Assembly (NCBI GenBank): GCA_944325825.1
Contig: CALVBP010000005.1
Location: 24,450 to 88,449, forward strand
Direction: 5' to 3'
DNA from: Candidatus Gastranaerophilales bacterium
Lineage (GTDB): Bacteria; Cyanobacteriota; Vampirovibrionia; Gastranaerophilales; Gastranaerophilaceae
DNA length: 64,000 nt
Shown here piece after piece: positions 44,935 to 54,305 of the stretch. The position numbers and the translations under genes are program-made. Position 1 is the stretch's first letter, and every line of letters starts with the position of its first letter. The notes under the pieces are model-generated. The model did no database searches. It had not been told where the DNA came from and saw only the letters and a list, made by a program, of their open reading frames with translations.

Positions 44935-46170
44935 ATGTCAATAGATGATGCTTTGGTAATGATTCTTGCCGGAGGAGAGGGTAAAAGATTGTTCCCGCTT
45001 ACTCAAGACAGGGCAAAACCAGCTGTACCTTTTGGGGGCAGGTACAGAATTATTGACTTTGTGCTCAATAACTTTATAAACTCCGGATTCTTTAAAATAA
45101 AAGTTTTAACTCAATACAAGTCTGACTCATTGAATAAACATATAACCCGGGGATGGTCTCTTTCACCGTTTTTAAATCAGTATGTAGATTTAGTTCCGGC
45201 CCAAATGCGAACCGGAGGAAGCTGGTACAAAGGAACTGCAGATGCAGTTTATCAGAATATTTTCCATATCCATGACGAAGATCCTGATTATGTATGCGTA
45301 TTCGGCGGTGACCATATTTACAAAATGGATGTCTGGCAGATGCTTAAGTATCACAAAAATAACAATGCTGACCTTACTATTTCCGCAATTCCGATTCCTA
45401 TTGAACAGGCTGGGGAATTCGGAATTATTGAAGTGGACGAAAATTGGAGACTCACAGGCTTTGTAGAAAAACCTCAAACTGCCCCAAAGGCAATGCCAAA
45501 TAATCCGAAAATGTGTCTGGCTTCTATGGGAAACTATATTTTTGACAAAGAAATACTGGTTAATGCTTTGGAAGAAGACTCAAAGATTGGGGCTTCAAAC
45601 CACGATTTTGGTAAAAATGTAATTCCAATGCTTTTAGGACAAGGCAAGAAAATTTATATATATAATTTTGCGGATAACGAGTTTGAAGGAATGACTCCGA
45701 AAGAAAAAGGCTACTGGAGAGATGTCGGGTGCATCGATGCATACTGGCAGGCCAATATGGATTTATTAGATTATGAACCTGAACTCAATTTATATTCCAA
45801 AGACTGGCCGATAAGAACCTTTAATTACAATTACCCTCCTGCTAAATTCATCTGGCAGGAAGGAGACAGAGTCGGAATGGCAACAAATTCTATGGTTTCG
45901 GAAGGTTGTATTGTTTCAGGCGGTATGCTCTCAAAATGCGTACTTTCCCCGAAAGTTAAAATAAACAGTTATTCTCAGGTAACTGATAGTATTTTAATGG
46001 AAAATGTTAACATTGGCAGGTATTCCGAAATAAGAAAAGCTATTATTGATAAGAATGTTGACGTGCCTCCTTATACAAAAATCGGGGTAAACAGAGAAGA
46101 AGACCTTAAAAGAGGGTTCTATGTATCGGAGGGCGGAGTTACAGTTGTTCCTAAAAATGCACGGCTGTAA
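44935..46170 (+). CDS. glgC: Glucose-1-phosphate adenylyltransferase
   Basis: GlgC makes ADP-glucose from glucose-1-phosphate and ATP, the committed step of bacterial glycogen synthesis. The 411-residue protein has the nucleotide-binding MILAGGEGKRLFPLT near 8-22, KPAVPFGGRYRIIDF, the GGDHIYKMD loop near 123-131 and the FVEKP lysine motif near 176. A left-handed beta-helix forms the C-terminus. TTTAGGAGG precedes the start. No other glycogen gene is adjacent; a palindrome in its promoter suggests regulation. Confidence 0.96.
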   Translation: MSIDDALVMILAGGEGKRLFPLTQDRAKPAVPFGGRYRIIDFVLNNFINSGFFKIKVLTQYKSDSLNKHITRGWSLSPFLNQYVDLVPAQMRTGGSWYKGTADAVYQNIFHIHDEDPDYVCVFGGDHIYKMDVWQMLKYHKNNNADLTISAIPIPIEQAGEFGIIEVDENWRLTGFVEKPQTAPKAMPNNPKMCLASMGNYIFDKEILVNALEEDSKIGASNHDFGKNVIPMLLGQGKKIYIYNFADNEFEGMTPKEKGYWRDVGCIDAYWQANMDLLDYEPELNLYSKDWPIRTFNYNYPPAKFIWQEGDRVGMATNSMVSEGCIVSGGMLSKCVLSPKVKINSYSQVTDSILMENVNIGRYSEIRKAIIDKNVDVPPYTKIGVNREEDLKRGFYVSEGGVTVVPKNARL

Positions 46171-46245
46171 CAAAACTTATAATACAGGCAATTTTTTATT
46201 TCAAAATTTCTTTATAAATATATAGGGGAATTTAATAGGAATATT

Positions 46246-47238
46246 ATGACTGAACTTAGCGTAACACCATCAGTTATTAAAGATTCGCTTGACATAATGA
46301 CTTTACAAGAAAATGGAAATGTCGGCGGGTTAAAAGAGAATTTGTTCAATCCGATAGCATTAGGTTTCGGCACTATAGGTGCGTACCACGCTTATCGAAA
46401 CAATTCCGGAATCTATTTGTCAAGATGCGAAAATCAAGCTGCAAGAAAAAGTTTAAGCAAGCTTATGGAAATTGATACTGCTTATTTGAATAAAATGTGT
46501 GCTTCGCCGAATCTTGCAATTTCAACACGTGCTCAGCTTTTGCAAGGACAGATAAATATTGCCAAAAGAGCGGGTATGACAGGCGAAATGGCTGAAAACC
46601 TTTTAAAGGAATTTGAAATATTATCAAAACAATACTATAAAAGCGGACTCGGGAAAGTTGCACTAAAAGCTCCTGGATTACACAGAGCCTGGAAATCTCA
46701 AGGCGGTAAATCAATGATGATTTTTGGATTTGCAATGGAATTAATGAATATAATTCCTGCATTCAAAGAATCAACAGCATCAGGCTTGAAACAAACCGGA
46801 AAGTCTGTTGTTAAAACAGCTTTGAATACCGGAGGATGGGTTGCCGGTGCAGCAGCCGGGGCGGCTATAGGCTCAGTTCTTCCGGGTGCAGGAACCGTAG
46901 TTGGCGGAGTAATTGGTGCTATCGCAAGCTTCCTCGGAGGGTCTCTCGGGATGTTCGGTGCCGATAAACTGTCTGAGACAATCGGGTTAACTAAAAGTGA
47001 AGCCATTACAGCTTCTAATAAAGAAATAGAAAAACAGAATTCACAAATAGCAGCTTCGCTTGCTTCGGGCGAAGAAACGTACTTACAAACTTACGCAGAT
47101 TATCTGAACAGTTGGGTCACAGAAAACGGCGTACTGGGTAGCGATGGAAAGGTAAAAGATAATCTCCCGAAAGATATTCAGGAAAAATATAATCAATTGA
47201 TGGGAACCGCACAAACACTCGGGCTTGTTATGGCTTAG
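46246..47238 (+). CDS. Hypothetical protein with glycine-zipper membrane segment
   Basis: This is a 330-residue protein. The N-terminal half is helical and soluble-looking; residues 195-250 form a long Gly/Ala-rich hydrophobic stretch (AGAAAGAAIGSVLPGAGTVV, then GGVIGAIASFLGG), a glycine-zipper pattern found in membrane-inserting or pore-like proteins and in some secreted toxins. There is no signal peptide. It follows glgC by 75 nt. The role is unknown. Confidence 0.72.
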   Translation: MTELSVTPSVIKDSLDIMTLQENGNVGGLKENLFNPIALGFGTIGAYHAYRNNSGIYLSRCENQAARKSLSKLMEIDTAYLNKMCASPNLAISTRAQLLQGQINIAKRAGMTGEMAENLLKEFEILSKQYYKSGLGKVALKAPGLHRAWKSQGGKSMMIFGFAMELMNIIPAFKESTASGLKQTGKSVVKTALNTGGWVAGAAAGAAIGSVLPGAGTVVGGVIGAIASFLGGSLGMFGADKLSETIGLTKSEAITASNKEIEKQNSQIAASLASGEETYLQTYADYLNSWVTENGVLGSDGKVKDNLPKDIQEKYNQLMGTAQTLGLVMA

Positions 47239-47496
47239 AAATATTGTTATCTTTTCGAGTATCTTCAACCCAAATAAGAGTAATTTGCTGAGGTATCGTG
47301 AACGGATTAGAAGTCAGCTTGTCATACTTATTTATTTTTCTATTCAAAATTTTAAAGAATTGGTGCATTTTCATACCTATATAGTTACATTGAAAGTAAA
47401 CCTGCAAATCACCTTTAAAGGTAATTTATCGGTGTTTATTATAGGACTTTTTGCCTAGGATATATTTCTTCTGCAATATAAAAGACTTATTTTTTA

Positions 47497-47603
47497 TTCC
47501 GGTGAAACGAAGTGAAAGTCCGGAGAGCAATATATTTGTTGACCAAGTTACTCGAGCACGTAAAAGGTTACAGGCTCCGCATACAGCAGCTATTTCGCCG
47601 GAA
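47497..47603 (+). ncRNA. Candidate structured RNA of unrecognised class
   Basis: TTCCGGTGAAA (47497) pairs with TTTCGCCGGAA (47593) as an 11-bp closing stem with one G-U. Inside are nested stems CGGAG/CTCCG (47521-47525 with 47575-47579), TGACC/GGTTA (47540-47544 with 47566-47570) and TTAC/GTAA (47548 with 47560). The segment is more GC-rich than its surroundings. A hairpin follows at 47618-47639. The downstream gene's own promoter lies after it, so it would be a separate RNA rather than part of that leader. It matches none of the classes I could compare by eye. Confidence 0.4.
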
Positions 47604-47667
47604 GCCCAAAGGATATAGAAAAACAATTGCGTGTTTTTCAAAATAAATATGGTGTTACGATATCTGT

Positions 47668-47696
47668 TTTACAAATCGTTACAAATAGTGTATACT
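47668..47696 (+). promoter_or_regulatory. Promoter of the GGDEF gene
   Basis: TTTACA (47668), 17 nt, TATACT (47691), ending about 36 nt before the ATG at 47733. Confidence 0.65.
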
Positions 47697-47732
47697 AACA
47701 AAGTAAGCATAAGAAGTAAGAGGAAGTTTTAT

Positions 47733-48605
47733 ATGAACAATATTGTTATCTATTCTGCCAAGCCAAGACCTGAACTTGAAGCGGTACTTGCTGATATTGA
47801 TGAAGCGGATGTCAGAACGGTTGATATTCAGCAAATGAAGGATTACGCTGTTATTAATCCGTCGCTAATGATTGTAGAAAATATTGATTTGGCAAAAGAT
47901 GCGTTAATGACTAACAAATTCCCTTGCCCGATTTTATTTTTAGGTCAGGTAAGACGTGATGTAACCGTTAGAGCTGAAGGCTTTGATTTTATAGAAAATG
48001 TTGCTAATAAAGATGAACTAATTGTTCGTGTTAATGCTTTACTTAAAATAAAAGCATTGAAAGATAAGCTGGAAAGAGTGAGTACAACGGATGATTTAAC
48101 AGGCCTTCATAACAGAAAATACTTACAGGAACGTTTGGAAGAAGAAATATCTCGTTCAAGACGTTACGGAACTAAGCTTTCCTGCATTTTGTTTGATATT
48201 GACTTCTTTAAGGTCGTTAATGATATGTACGGATATGAATGGGGTGATATTCTTTTAAGAAATATCGCAAATAAATTATCCGCAATGATAAGAAAAGAAG
48301 ATATTTTGACCCGTTACGGCGATGAAGAGTTTCTTCTTGTTCTTCCGAATACATCTGAAGAGAATGCATTTTTATTTGGTGAAAGATTCAGAAGAGAAGT
48401 TGAGAAGATGGAATTTATTCCGGCGGGTGAAGAAGAACCGCATAAAGTTACGGTTTCCGGCGGTATTTCAACATATCCTTGTATGCCTGATGTTGAAGAA
48501 GATGCAAATACTGTTATAAGATATGCCGAACATGCTCTTTATAATGCAAAACACAGAGGTAAAAATAAAATTATACAATTCTCACAAATGAATTTGGAGA
48601 TGTAA
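47733..48605 (+). CDS. GGDEF-domain protein with degenerate active site (GDEEF)
   Basis: The protein is 290 residues from the ATG at 47733 (AAGAGGAAG upstream). An N-terminal receiver-like domain (about 1-115) lacks the usual phospho-accepting Asp: SLMIVENIDLA stands in its place. The GGDEF domain (about 125-285) starts TTDDLTGLHNRKYLQERL, but the signature is GDEEF instead of GG(D/E)EF. The inhibitory I-site RxxD (RKED) five residues before it is kept. Cyclic-di-GMP synthesis may therefore be weak or lost while binding remains. No transmembrane segment is seen. Confidence 0.9.
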   Translation: MNNIVIYSAKPRPELEAVLADIDEADVRTVDIQQMKDYAVINPSLMIVENIDLAKDALMTNKFPCPILFLGQVRRDVTVRAEGFDFIENVANKDELIVRVNALLKIKALKDKLERVSTTDDLTGLHNRKYLQERLEEEISRSRRYGTKLSCILFDIDFFKVVNDMYGYEWGDILLRNIANKLSAMIRKEDILTRYGDEEFLLVLPNTSEENAFLFGERFRREVEKMEFIPAGEEEPHKVTVSGGISTYPCMPDVEEDANTVIRYAEHALYNAKHRGKNKIIQFSQMNLEM

Positions 48606-48613
48606 AAATTAGA

Positions 48614-48641
48614 AAAGACTGCTTGATGAAAGCGGTCTTTC
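48614..48641. terminator. Bidirectional terminator
   Basis: AAAGACTGCTT (48614) pairs with AAGCGGTCTTT (48630) between the convergent GGDEF and TonB-like genes; A-rich on the left, T-rich on the right. Confidence 0.75.
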
Positions 48642-49454
48642 TTATATTTCGTATTTTTTTACCAGCTCTGTACGATAACGCTTGTACTGGTTATTTAGTT
48701 CTGTCATATCAATAGCTTTATTAATAGCATGAATAGCATTTTCGTAATCTTTTATCTGTTCATAAGAATATGCAAGATAGAAATATGCAAAGGGAGTGTT
48801 TTCAATTTCCGCCTGATGCTTGATTGCGTGGACTCTTTTAATATCAACTTTGTTTTTTAAATCCCTGTATAGTGCTAAATCTTCTTCTGCACCCTTTGTG
48901 TCACCGAGTGCATTTTTTATTTTGCTTCGTTTTTCGTAAAGAAAATAAGCTCTTTCATCTCCGCAAACTTCATTTATTGCAAGGTTTATATATTTTAATG
49001 ACTCTCCTTTATCAGAATAATAGTACCTGTCTGATTGAGCCATATATTCTTTCATTTTATCGGTACTAACCAGAGAAGAATCAAAGGAGTAGTTTATCGT
49101 TATGACTTCCCTTGAACTTTGTTCCGGAAACTTTCCGAAAGGCTCGGAACGTTTTAAAGCATCGAGAGCTGATTCATCAAAAATTTCATTCCCTGAGCTT
49201 TCAAGAATCTTTGAAGAAATTATCCTTCCGCTGCGGTCAAGCTGAAAAAGAACGCTAACATGTCCTTCCTGAATAACATCAGGAGGATGCCAGTTTTTTT
49301 GGATGTTTTCTCTTACAGATACCATGTATGGTGCGAAGTCTGCTCTTGCAGTTCTGTATACAGCAGGTTGTGAACTCGCTAAACCGTAAGAATCAGCACT
49401 TGCAGGAAGTGCTAATAACAACGATAAACTTAATAAAAACCCCGCTTTACCCAT
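48642..49454 (-). CDS. Exported TonB C-terminal-domain protein with TPR repeats
   Basis: This 270-residue protein starts with a signal peptide (LLSLSLLLALPASA). A TonB-like C-terminal domain (about 40-125) is seen in MVSVRENIQKNWHPP, GHVSVLFQLDRSGRI and DESALDALKRSEPF. Two or three TPR-like helices (about 185-260, ending AIHAINKAIDM) follow. Lacking the N-terminal membrane anchor and proline-rich spacer, it is probably a periplasmic protein, not a classic energy transducer. Confidence 0.82.
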   Translation of the reverse strand: MGKAGFLLSLSLLLALPASADSYGLASSQPAVYRTARADFAPYMVSVRENIQKNWHPPDVIQEGHVSVLFQLDRSGRIISSKILESSGNEIFDESALDALKRSEPFGKFPEQSSREVITINYSFDSSLVSTDKMKEYMAQSDRYYYSDKGESLKYINLAINEVCGDERAYFLYEKRSKIKNALGDTKGAEEDLALYRDLKNKVDIKRVHAIKHQAEIENTPFAYFYLAYSYEQIKDYENAIHAINKAIDMTELNNQYKRYRTELVKKYEI

Positions 49455-49553
49455 ATAACTATTTTATTTGAAATTATGTTTAAAGACAAGATTGTAAAGG
49501 TCTCTTGCTGATATTTTTGATTTATTTTAAAATATGGTTGTGAGGGCAAATTT

Positions 49554-50180
49554 ATGAAGAAGTTTTTAATAATTTTATTTATGCTTGCAGCTCTTCCTGT
49601 ATTTGCGGATACGATGCCGTTTTATATGAGCTCTGTTCCTAAAGAAGCAATAGGTCTTTATCAAACGGACGAAGATATCACAATTTATACTCACCCCGAG
49701 GCTAACAGCGGGATTATTAAAAAGATGACTTTTTCATATAATCCGGAAACAATGCCTGATAATGTGTTTGCAGTTCTTATAAATGAAAAGAAACTTGGAT
49801 TTCTCTATGTTTCGGATATAGGTGATGAAGGCTGGGTTGAAGTTGTTTATGACCGTGCTACGGGAGCTAAAGGCTGGGTAATGACTAAAGATAGGATGCA
49901 GTTTTTACCCTGGCTGAATTTTTATAATCTGTATGGCAGAAAATATGGTCTTAGATTTTTGAAAGACGTGCCTGATGATTTGGAAGTTTTGCATTCAAAG
50001 AGTGAAGATATGTCTCAGACAGTTGCAAAGCTCAGGTATGTGAAACAAATGAGACTAACAAAAATGAGCGGGAACTGGGCGCTGGTGTCGGTTTTTGATA
50101 TTGATAAAACTCCTAAAATGGGCTATCTTAGATGGAGAGGAAATGACGGAACAATTTACGCTTTTCCGAATATAAAATAG
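49554..50180 (+). CDS. Exported SH3-like protein
   Basis: This 208-residue protein has a signal peptide (MKKFLIILFMLAALPVFA). The mature part is beta-rich with a bacterial SH3-like stretch, for example DITIYTHPEANSGII and GEGWVEVVYDRATGAKGWVM-type segments around 35-115. SH3b domains often bind cell-wall or ligand peptides, but no catalytic domain is attached. The role is unknown. It is 109 nt upstream of clpC. Confidence 0.78.
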   Translation: MKKFLIILFMLAALPVFADTMPFYMSSVPKEAIGLYQTDEDITIYTHPEANSGIIKKMTFSYNPETMPDNVFAVLINEKKLGFLYVSDIGDEGWVEVVYDRATGAKGWVMTKDRMQFLPWLNFYNLYGRKYGLRFLKDVPDDLEVLHSKSEDMSQTVAKLRYVKQMRLTKMSGNWALVSVFDIDKTPKMGYLRWRGNDGTIYAFPNIK

Positions 50181-50289
50181 TCTGTCTAAACGGTGTTTCA
50201 AAGATTCTAAATTCCTTATCCCCCCTTGAAACTTACTGTTTTTTTTTGTAGAATATTTTTATACATATGTAAGAAGAGGAATTTTATAA

Positions 50290-52797
50290 ATGTTCGAACG
50301 TTTTACCGAAAAAGCAATCAAGGTTATTATGCTTGCTCAGGAGGAAGCTCGCAGGCTCGGCCATAATTTTGTAGGAACAGAGCAGGTTCTTCTGGGTCTT
50401 ATAGGAGAAGGTACCGGAATTGCTGCCAAGACACTAAAATCTATGGGGGTTAATCTAAAAGATGCTCGTATAGAGGTTGAGAAAATTATCGGCAGAGGCT
50501 CTGGGTTTGTTGCTGTTGAAATACCGTTTACTCCAAGAGCCAAGAGAGTGCTGGAACTTTCCTGGGATGAGGCAAGACAATTAGGCCATAATTACATAGG
50601 AACGGAACATCTGCTTCTCGGGCTTATTCGGGAAGGTGAGGGCGTTGCTGCAAGAGTGCTTGAGAATCTTGGTGTGGATTTGAATAAAGTCAGAAGCAAT
50701 GTTGTTAAAATGCTTGGTGATTCAAAACCGCAAACAGCATCAAGCGGTGCCGGTACAGGCTCAAGCTCATCTTCTTCACAGGCAAGTAAAGTAAAAACTC
50801 CGAGTCTGGATGAGTTCGGTACAGATTTAACTCTGGCTGCATCAGAATTAAGATTGGATCCTGTTGTCGGAAGAGAAAAAGAAATAGAACGTGTTATTCA
50901 GATTCTTGCAAGAAGGACAAAAAATAATCCTGTACTCCTTGGTGAACCTGGTGTCGGTAAAACGGCAGTTGCAGAAGGGCTTGCAATAAGAATCGTTAAC
51001 AGTGAAGTCCCTGATATTTTAGAAAATAAAAAAATTATTCAACTTGATATGGGATTATTAATTGCAGGTACAAAATACAGGGGTGAATTTGAAGAACGTC
51101 TTAAAAAGATTATGGATGAAATTCGCCAGGCAGGAAATGTTATCCTTGTAATTGATGAGATGCATACTCTTATCGGCGCTGGGGCTGCTGAAGGTGCAAT
51201 TGATGCCGCAAATATTTTAAAACCGGCTTTATCAAGAGGCGAGATTCAAGTAATCGGTGCTACAACATCCGATGAGTACAGAAAGTATATTGAAAAAGAC
51301 TCTGCACTTGAAAGAAGATTCCAGCCGGTTATTATTGAAGAACCTTCAATAGATGAAACGATTGAGATTATAAGAGGTTTGAAACCTAAGTATGAGGAAC
51401 ACCATAACCTTATAATTTCTGATGAAGCAATTGTTGCGGCTACAAAACTGTCGAGCAAGTATATTAATGACAGATTTTTACCGGATAAAGCAATTGACGT
51501 AATAGACGAAGCAAGTTCAAAAGTAAGGCTGAAAGTTTGTACTCTTTCACCTGAAGGAAGGGAGCTTGAAAAAGAACTTAAAGAAATTATAAAAGAAAAA
51601 GAAGACGCAATCAGAAATCAGGAATTTGAAAGGGCATCTTCTTTAAGAGATGACGAAGCTAATATGAAAGACAAAATTCGTGAAGTCTCAGAAGAATGGC
51701 GTCGTCAGAATGATGCAAACAAACCAACGGTTACGGAAGATGATGTAGCTGAAGTTGTTGCAACGATGACAGGTGTCCCTGTAACCAAGCTTACGGAGGG
51801 TGAAAGCGAAAGACTTCTTAAGCTTGAAGAAACCCTTCATAACAGAGTTATCGGACAATCGGATGCAGTTACTGCTATATCAAAGGCAATCAGACGTGCA
51901 AGAGTCGGCTTAAAATCTCCAAACAGACCTATAGGAAGCTTTATTTTCTCAGGTCCTACCGGTGTGGGTAAAACAGAGTTAGCTAAAGCACTTGCGGAAG
52001 CTATTTTTGGCAGTGAAGATAATATGATAAGGGTTGATATGTCAGAATTTATGGAAAAACATTCAACCGCAAAACTTATCGGTTCACCTCCGGGCTATGT
52101 CGGGTATGACGACGGCGGACATCTGGCAGAACTCGTCAGAAAGAAACCGTATTCAGTTATTTTGTTTGACGAAATCGAGAAAGCTCACCCTGACGTATTT
52201 AATATAATGCTCCAAATTCTTGATGACGGGCGTTTGACCGATGCGAAGGGCAGACATATTAATTTCAAAAATACAGTAATCATAATGACCTCAAATGTTG
52301 GTGCAAGTATGATTACAACTCAGGGTAAATTAGGTTTTTCAACAGCAGAAACTGCAAAGCAGGATAAGTATGAAAAACTCAAAGAGACGGTAAATGAAGA
52401 ACTTAAGAAAGCCTTTAGACCAGAGTTCCTGAACCGTATTGATGATATTATAGTATTCTCACACCTGAGCAAGGAAGAAATTCGTCAGATTGTGGATTTG
52501 ATGATGAAAGACCTCTTTAAACGTCTTTCTGAAAGAGATTTGTCAATCGAAGTTACTGACGAAGTCAAAGATTATCTTGCAAAAGACGGCTATAGTGAAG
52601 CTTATGGTGCGAGACCTCTTCGCCGCTTGATTCAAAAGAAAATAGAAGATCAGCTTGCGGAAGAAATCTTGACAAATGCTTACCAGCCCGGAGATACAAT
52701 TCTTTTGAAACTTGAAGATGACAAAATTGTATTTGAAAGAAAAGCCGGAGATGCTAAGCCGGAAGGCAAGAAAGAGGAAACTTCGCAGGAATCGTAA
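50290..52797 (+). CDS. clpC: ATP-dependent Clp protease ATPase ClpC
   Basis: This 835-residue Hsp100 unfoldase partners ClpP. It has double Clp N repeats (about 1-145), a first AAA module with Walker A GEPGVGKT and [13 protein letters not shown], a central M-domain with a UVR-like segment (about 425-460), and a second AAA module with [11 protein letters not shown] and LFDEIEKAH. The ClpP-binding loop and C-terminal small domain are present. ClpC is the form of Gram-positives, Cyanobacteria and plastids. No ctsR/mcsAB genes lie nearby. Confidence 0.97.
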   Translation: MFERFTEKAIKVIMLAQEEARRLGHNFVGTEQVLLGLIGEGTGIAAKTLKSMGVNLKDARIEVEKIIGRGSGFVAVEIPFTPRAKRVLELSWDEARQLGHNYIGTEHLLLGLIREGEGVAARVLENLGVDLNKVRSNVVKMLGDSKPQTASSGAGTGSSSSSSQASKVKTPSLDEFGTDLTLAASELRLDPVVGREKEIERVIQILARRTKNNPVLLGEPGVGKTAVAEGLAIRIVNSEVPDILENKKIIQLDMGLLIAGTKYRGEFEERLKKIMDEIRQAGNVILVIDEMHTLIGAGAAEGAIDAANILKPALSRGEIQVIGATTSDEYRKYIEKDSALERRFQPVIIEEPSIDETIEIIRGLKPKYEEHHNLIISDEAIVAATKLSSKYINDRFLPDKAIDVIDEASSKVRLKVCTLSPEGRELEKELKEIIKEKEDAIRNQEFERASSLRDDEANMKDKIREVSEEWRRQNDANKPTVTEDDVAEVVATMTGVPVTKLTEGESERLLKLEETLHNRVIGQSDAVTAISKAIRRARVGLKSPNRPIGSFIFSGPTGVGKTELAKALAEAIFGSEDNMIRVDMSEFMEKHSTAKLIGSPPGYVGYDDGGHLAELVRKKPYSVILFDEIEKAHPDVFNIMLQILDDGRLTDAKGRHINFKNTVIIMTSNVGASMITTQGKLGFSTAETAKQDKYEKLKETVNEELKKAFRPEFLNRIDDIIVFSHLSKEEIRQIVDLMMKDLFKRLSERDLSIEVTDEVKDYLAKDGYSEAYGARPLRRLIQKKIEDQLAEEILTNAYQPGDTILLKLEDDKIVFERKAGDAKPEGKKEETSQES

Positions 52798-52815
52798 TAT
52801 AAATTGAATTAAGAG

Positions 52816-52846
52816 ACCGGGGCTTGAGTGTAACTCAAGCCCCGGT
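52816..52846 (+). terminator. Terminator after clpC
   Basis: A 14-bp perfect stem (52816-52829 with 52833-52846), loop GTA, followed by T-rich sequence. Confidence 0.7.
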
Positions 52847-52918
52847 TGTCATATACATTTTTTCTAACTGAACAGCTTTAATTCTTAGCTCTGCAAAAAT
52901 GTGAAAAAAACTCCTTTA

Positions 52919-52927
52919 TGTTATAAT
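52919..52927 (+). promoter_or_regulatory. Extended -10 promoter of rbfA
   Basis: TGT-TATAAT, a TGN-extended consensus -10, 33 nt before rbfA; no good -35. Confidence 0.5.
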
Positions 52928-52960
52928 ATCTCTAAACCAGAATATAAAAGGAGAAAAACA

Positions 52961-53308
52961 ATGTCTTTAAGAAACGAACGGGTGCGAAAAGAGCTTATGA
53001 GAGATATCTCAGAGATTTTAAGACGTGAGGTAAGAGGGCTTGAAGGCGTTGTATCTGTTGTAGATGTTGAAGTTTCTCATGATAATTCGTATGCAAAGGT
53101 TTTTTATAGCGTTTTAGGTTCACCTGAGCAGGTAGAAAAAGATAAAGAAATAATAGAAAAGAATACCGGCAAAGTACGTTATGAAGTCGGAAAACGTATA
53201 AGGCTCAGAGTAACTCCGGAAATTAAGTTTATTTTTAGTGATGGACTTGAACAAGGTTCAAGAGTAATTGACCTTATTGAAAAGATTTCTAAAGGAGAAA
53301 TTAAATAG
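52961..53308 (+). CDS. rbfA: Ribosome-binding factor A
   Basis: RbfA is a 115-residue KH-type factor for 16S rRNA maturation and 30S assembly. The start is placed at MSLRNERVRKELMRDISEIL behind AAAAGGAG; a longer reading frame upstream has no homology. The conserved VSVVDVEVSHDNSYAKVFYS follows. It is the first of rbfA-truB-rpsA on the plus strand. Confidence 0.94.
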   Translation: MSLRNERVRKELMRDISEILRREVRGLEGVVSVVDVEVSHDNSYAKVFYSVLGSPEQVEKDKEIIEKNTGKVRYEVGKRIRLRVTPEIKFIFSDGLEQGSRVIDLIEKISKGEIK

Positions 53309-53353
53309 GGGTAAATAGTTTAGTGTAAATACACGACTACCCGGAGGTTGTTT

Positions 53354-54217
53354 TTGGAGAATAAACTTTTTGGAGGAATAAATATATATAAACCGGAAGG
53401 AATGACATCGCATGATGTTGTTTCTGTTTTAAGACGGCTCACGGGGGTAAAACAAATCGGGCACGCAGGGACTCTTGACCCTTTTGCAAAAGGTGTGCTT
53501 CCTGTTTTTATAGGTAAAGCTACAAGGCTTATTGAATATTTGGATGATGATAAGGCTTACGCGGCTGTTGTTCAGTTCGGGAAATCAACTACAACCTACG
53601 ATATTGAAGGAGAGTTTGTCAAAAGTTCAAATAAGAAAGTATTTGAAGAGGAAATTAAAGAAGCTCTTGAAAATTTCAAAGGTGAAATAGAGCAGATTCC
53701 GCCTGTATATTCTGCAATTAAAGTTAAAGGAAAAAAACTTTACGAATATGCAAGAAGAGGTGAGAATGTTGAAATTAAGCCCAGGAAAGTTGTTATAAAC
53801 GATTTGAGAATAGAATCTTTCAATGAAACAACACAGTCTTTAAAACTTTATATTAACTGCTCCAAGGGAACATATATCCGTTCGATAGCAAATGATTTAG
53901 GAGAAAGCTTAGGTTGCGGCGGGTATTTAACAGAACTTGTAAGAGTGAGGGCAGGTAAATTTTTAATTGAGAATTCTGTTAAGCTTGAAACTTTAAAATC
54001 AAAAGAGGACGTTGAAAGAAACTTACTTTATCCTCTTGAGTATTTAGATTATCCAAGATATGAATTAAATGAATCGGAAAAAGAAAAGGTTTCGTATGGA
54101 ATTTCAATAAATATTGAATCAGATGACGGACTTTACGTTCTTACTTACGACGATAAAATTGCTGCCATATGCAAAATCCAAAATCAAAAATCAAAATTGG
54201 AGAAGGTCTTTATATAA
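53354..54217 (+). CDS. truB: tRNA pseudouridine-55 synthase
   Basis: TruB makes pseudouridine 55 in the tRNA T loop. The protein is 287 residues. I choose the TTG at 53354 because GGAGG (53343-53347) lies 6 nt before it; a TTG at 53348 would touch the ribosome site. The catalytic Asp is in GHAGTLDPFAKGVLP near 38-52, followed by TTTYDIEGE and the YSAIKVKGKKLYEYAR block near 115-130. Rare TTG start. 39 nt downstream of rbfA, a common pairing. Confidence 0.95.
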   Translation: MENKLFGGINIYKPEGMTSHDVVSVLRRLTGVKQIGHAGTLDPFAKGVLPVFIGKATRLIEYLDDDKAYAAVVQFGKSTTTYDIEGEFVKSSNKKVFEEEIKEALENFKGEIEQIPPVYSAIKVKGKKLYEYARRGENVEIKPRKVVINDLRIESFNETTQSLKLYINCSKGTYIRSIANDLGESLGCGGYLTELVRVRAGKFLIENSVKLETLKSKEDVERNLLYPLEYLDYPRYELNESEKEKVSYGISINIESDDGLYVLTYDDKIAAICKIQNQKSKLEKVFI

Positions 54218-54305
54218 AAAGTAATTCAAAAATGTATCCCTATTGATGAATTGAGCTAAATATGCTATAATTAACCCGTGTTTATTTGCAAATGGAGGAA
54301 TATTA

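Larger units (their letters stand above)
47239..47732. other. Long intergenic region before the diguanylate cyclase gene
   Basis: These 494 bases hold no convincing gene. The right half contains a candidate structured RNA (47497-47603), a hairpin GAAAAACA/TGTTTTTC (47618-47639) and the downstream promoter. The left half is AT-rich, with a small palindrome ACCTTTAAAGGT. Confidence 0.6.

Noticed and set aside
47497..47603. RNase P, SRP RNA, tmRNA, cyclic-di-GMP or cobalamin riboswitch identity for the structured RNA
   Set aside because: Short stretches look similar (GAAAGTCCGG), but the order, length and required conserved cores of these classes are missing.
47426..47641. Minus-strand open frame in the long intergenic region
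   Set aside because: No ribosome site or homology; the stretch is better explained by RNA secondary structure.
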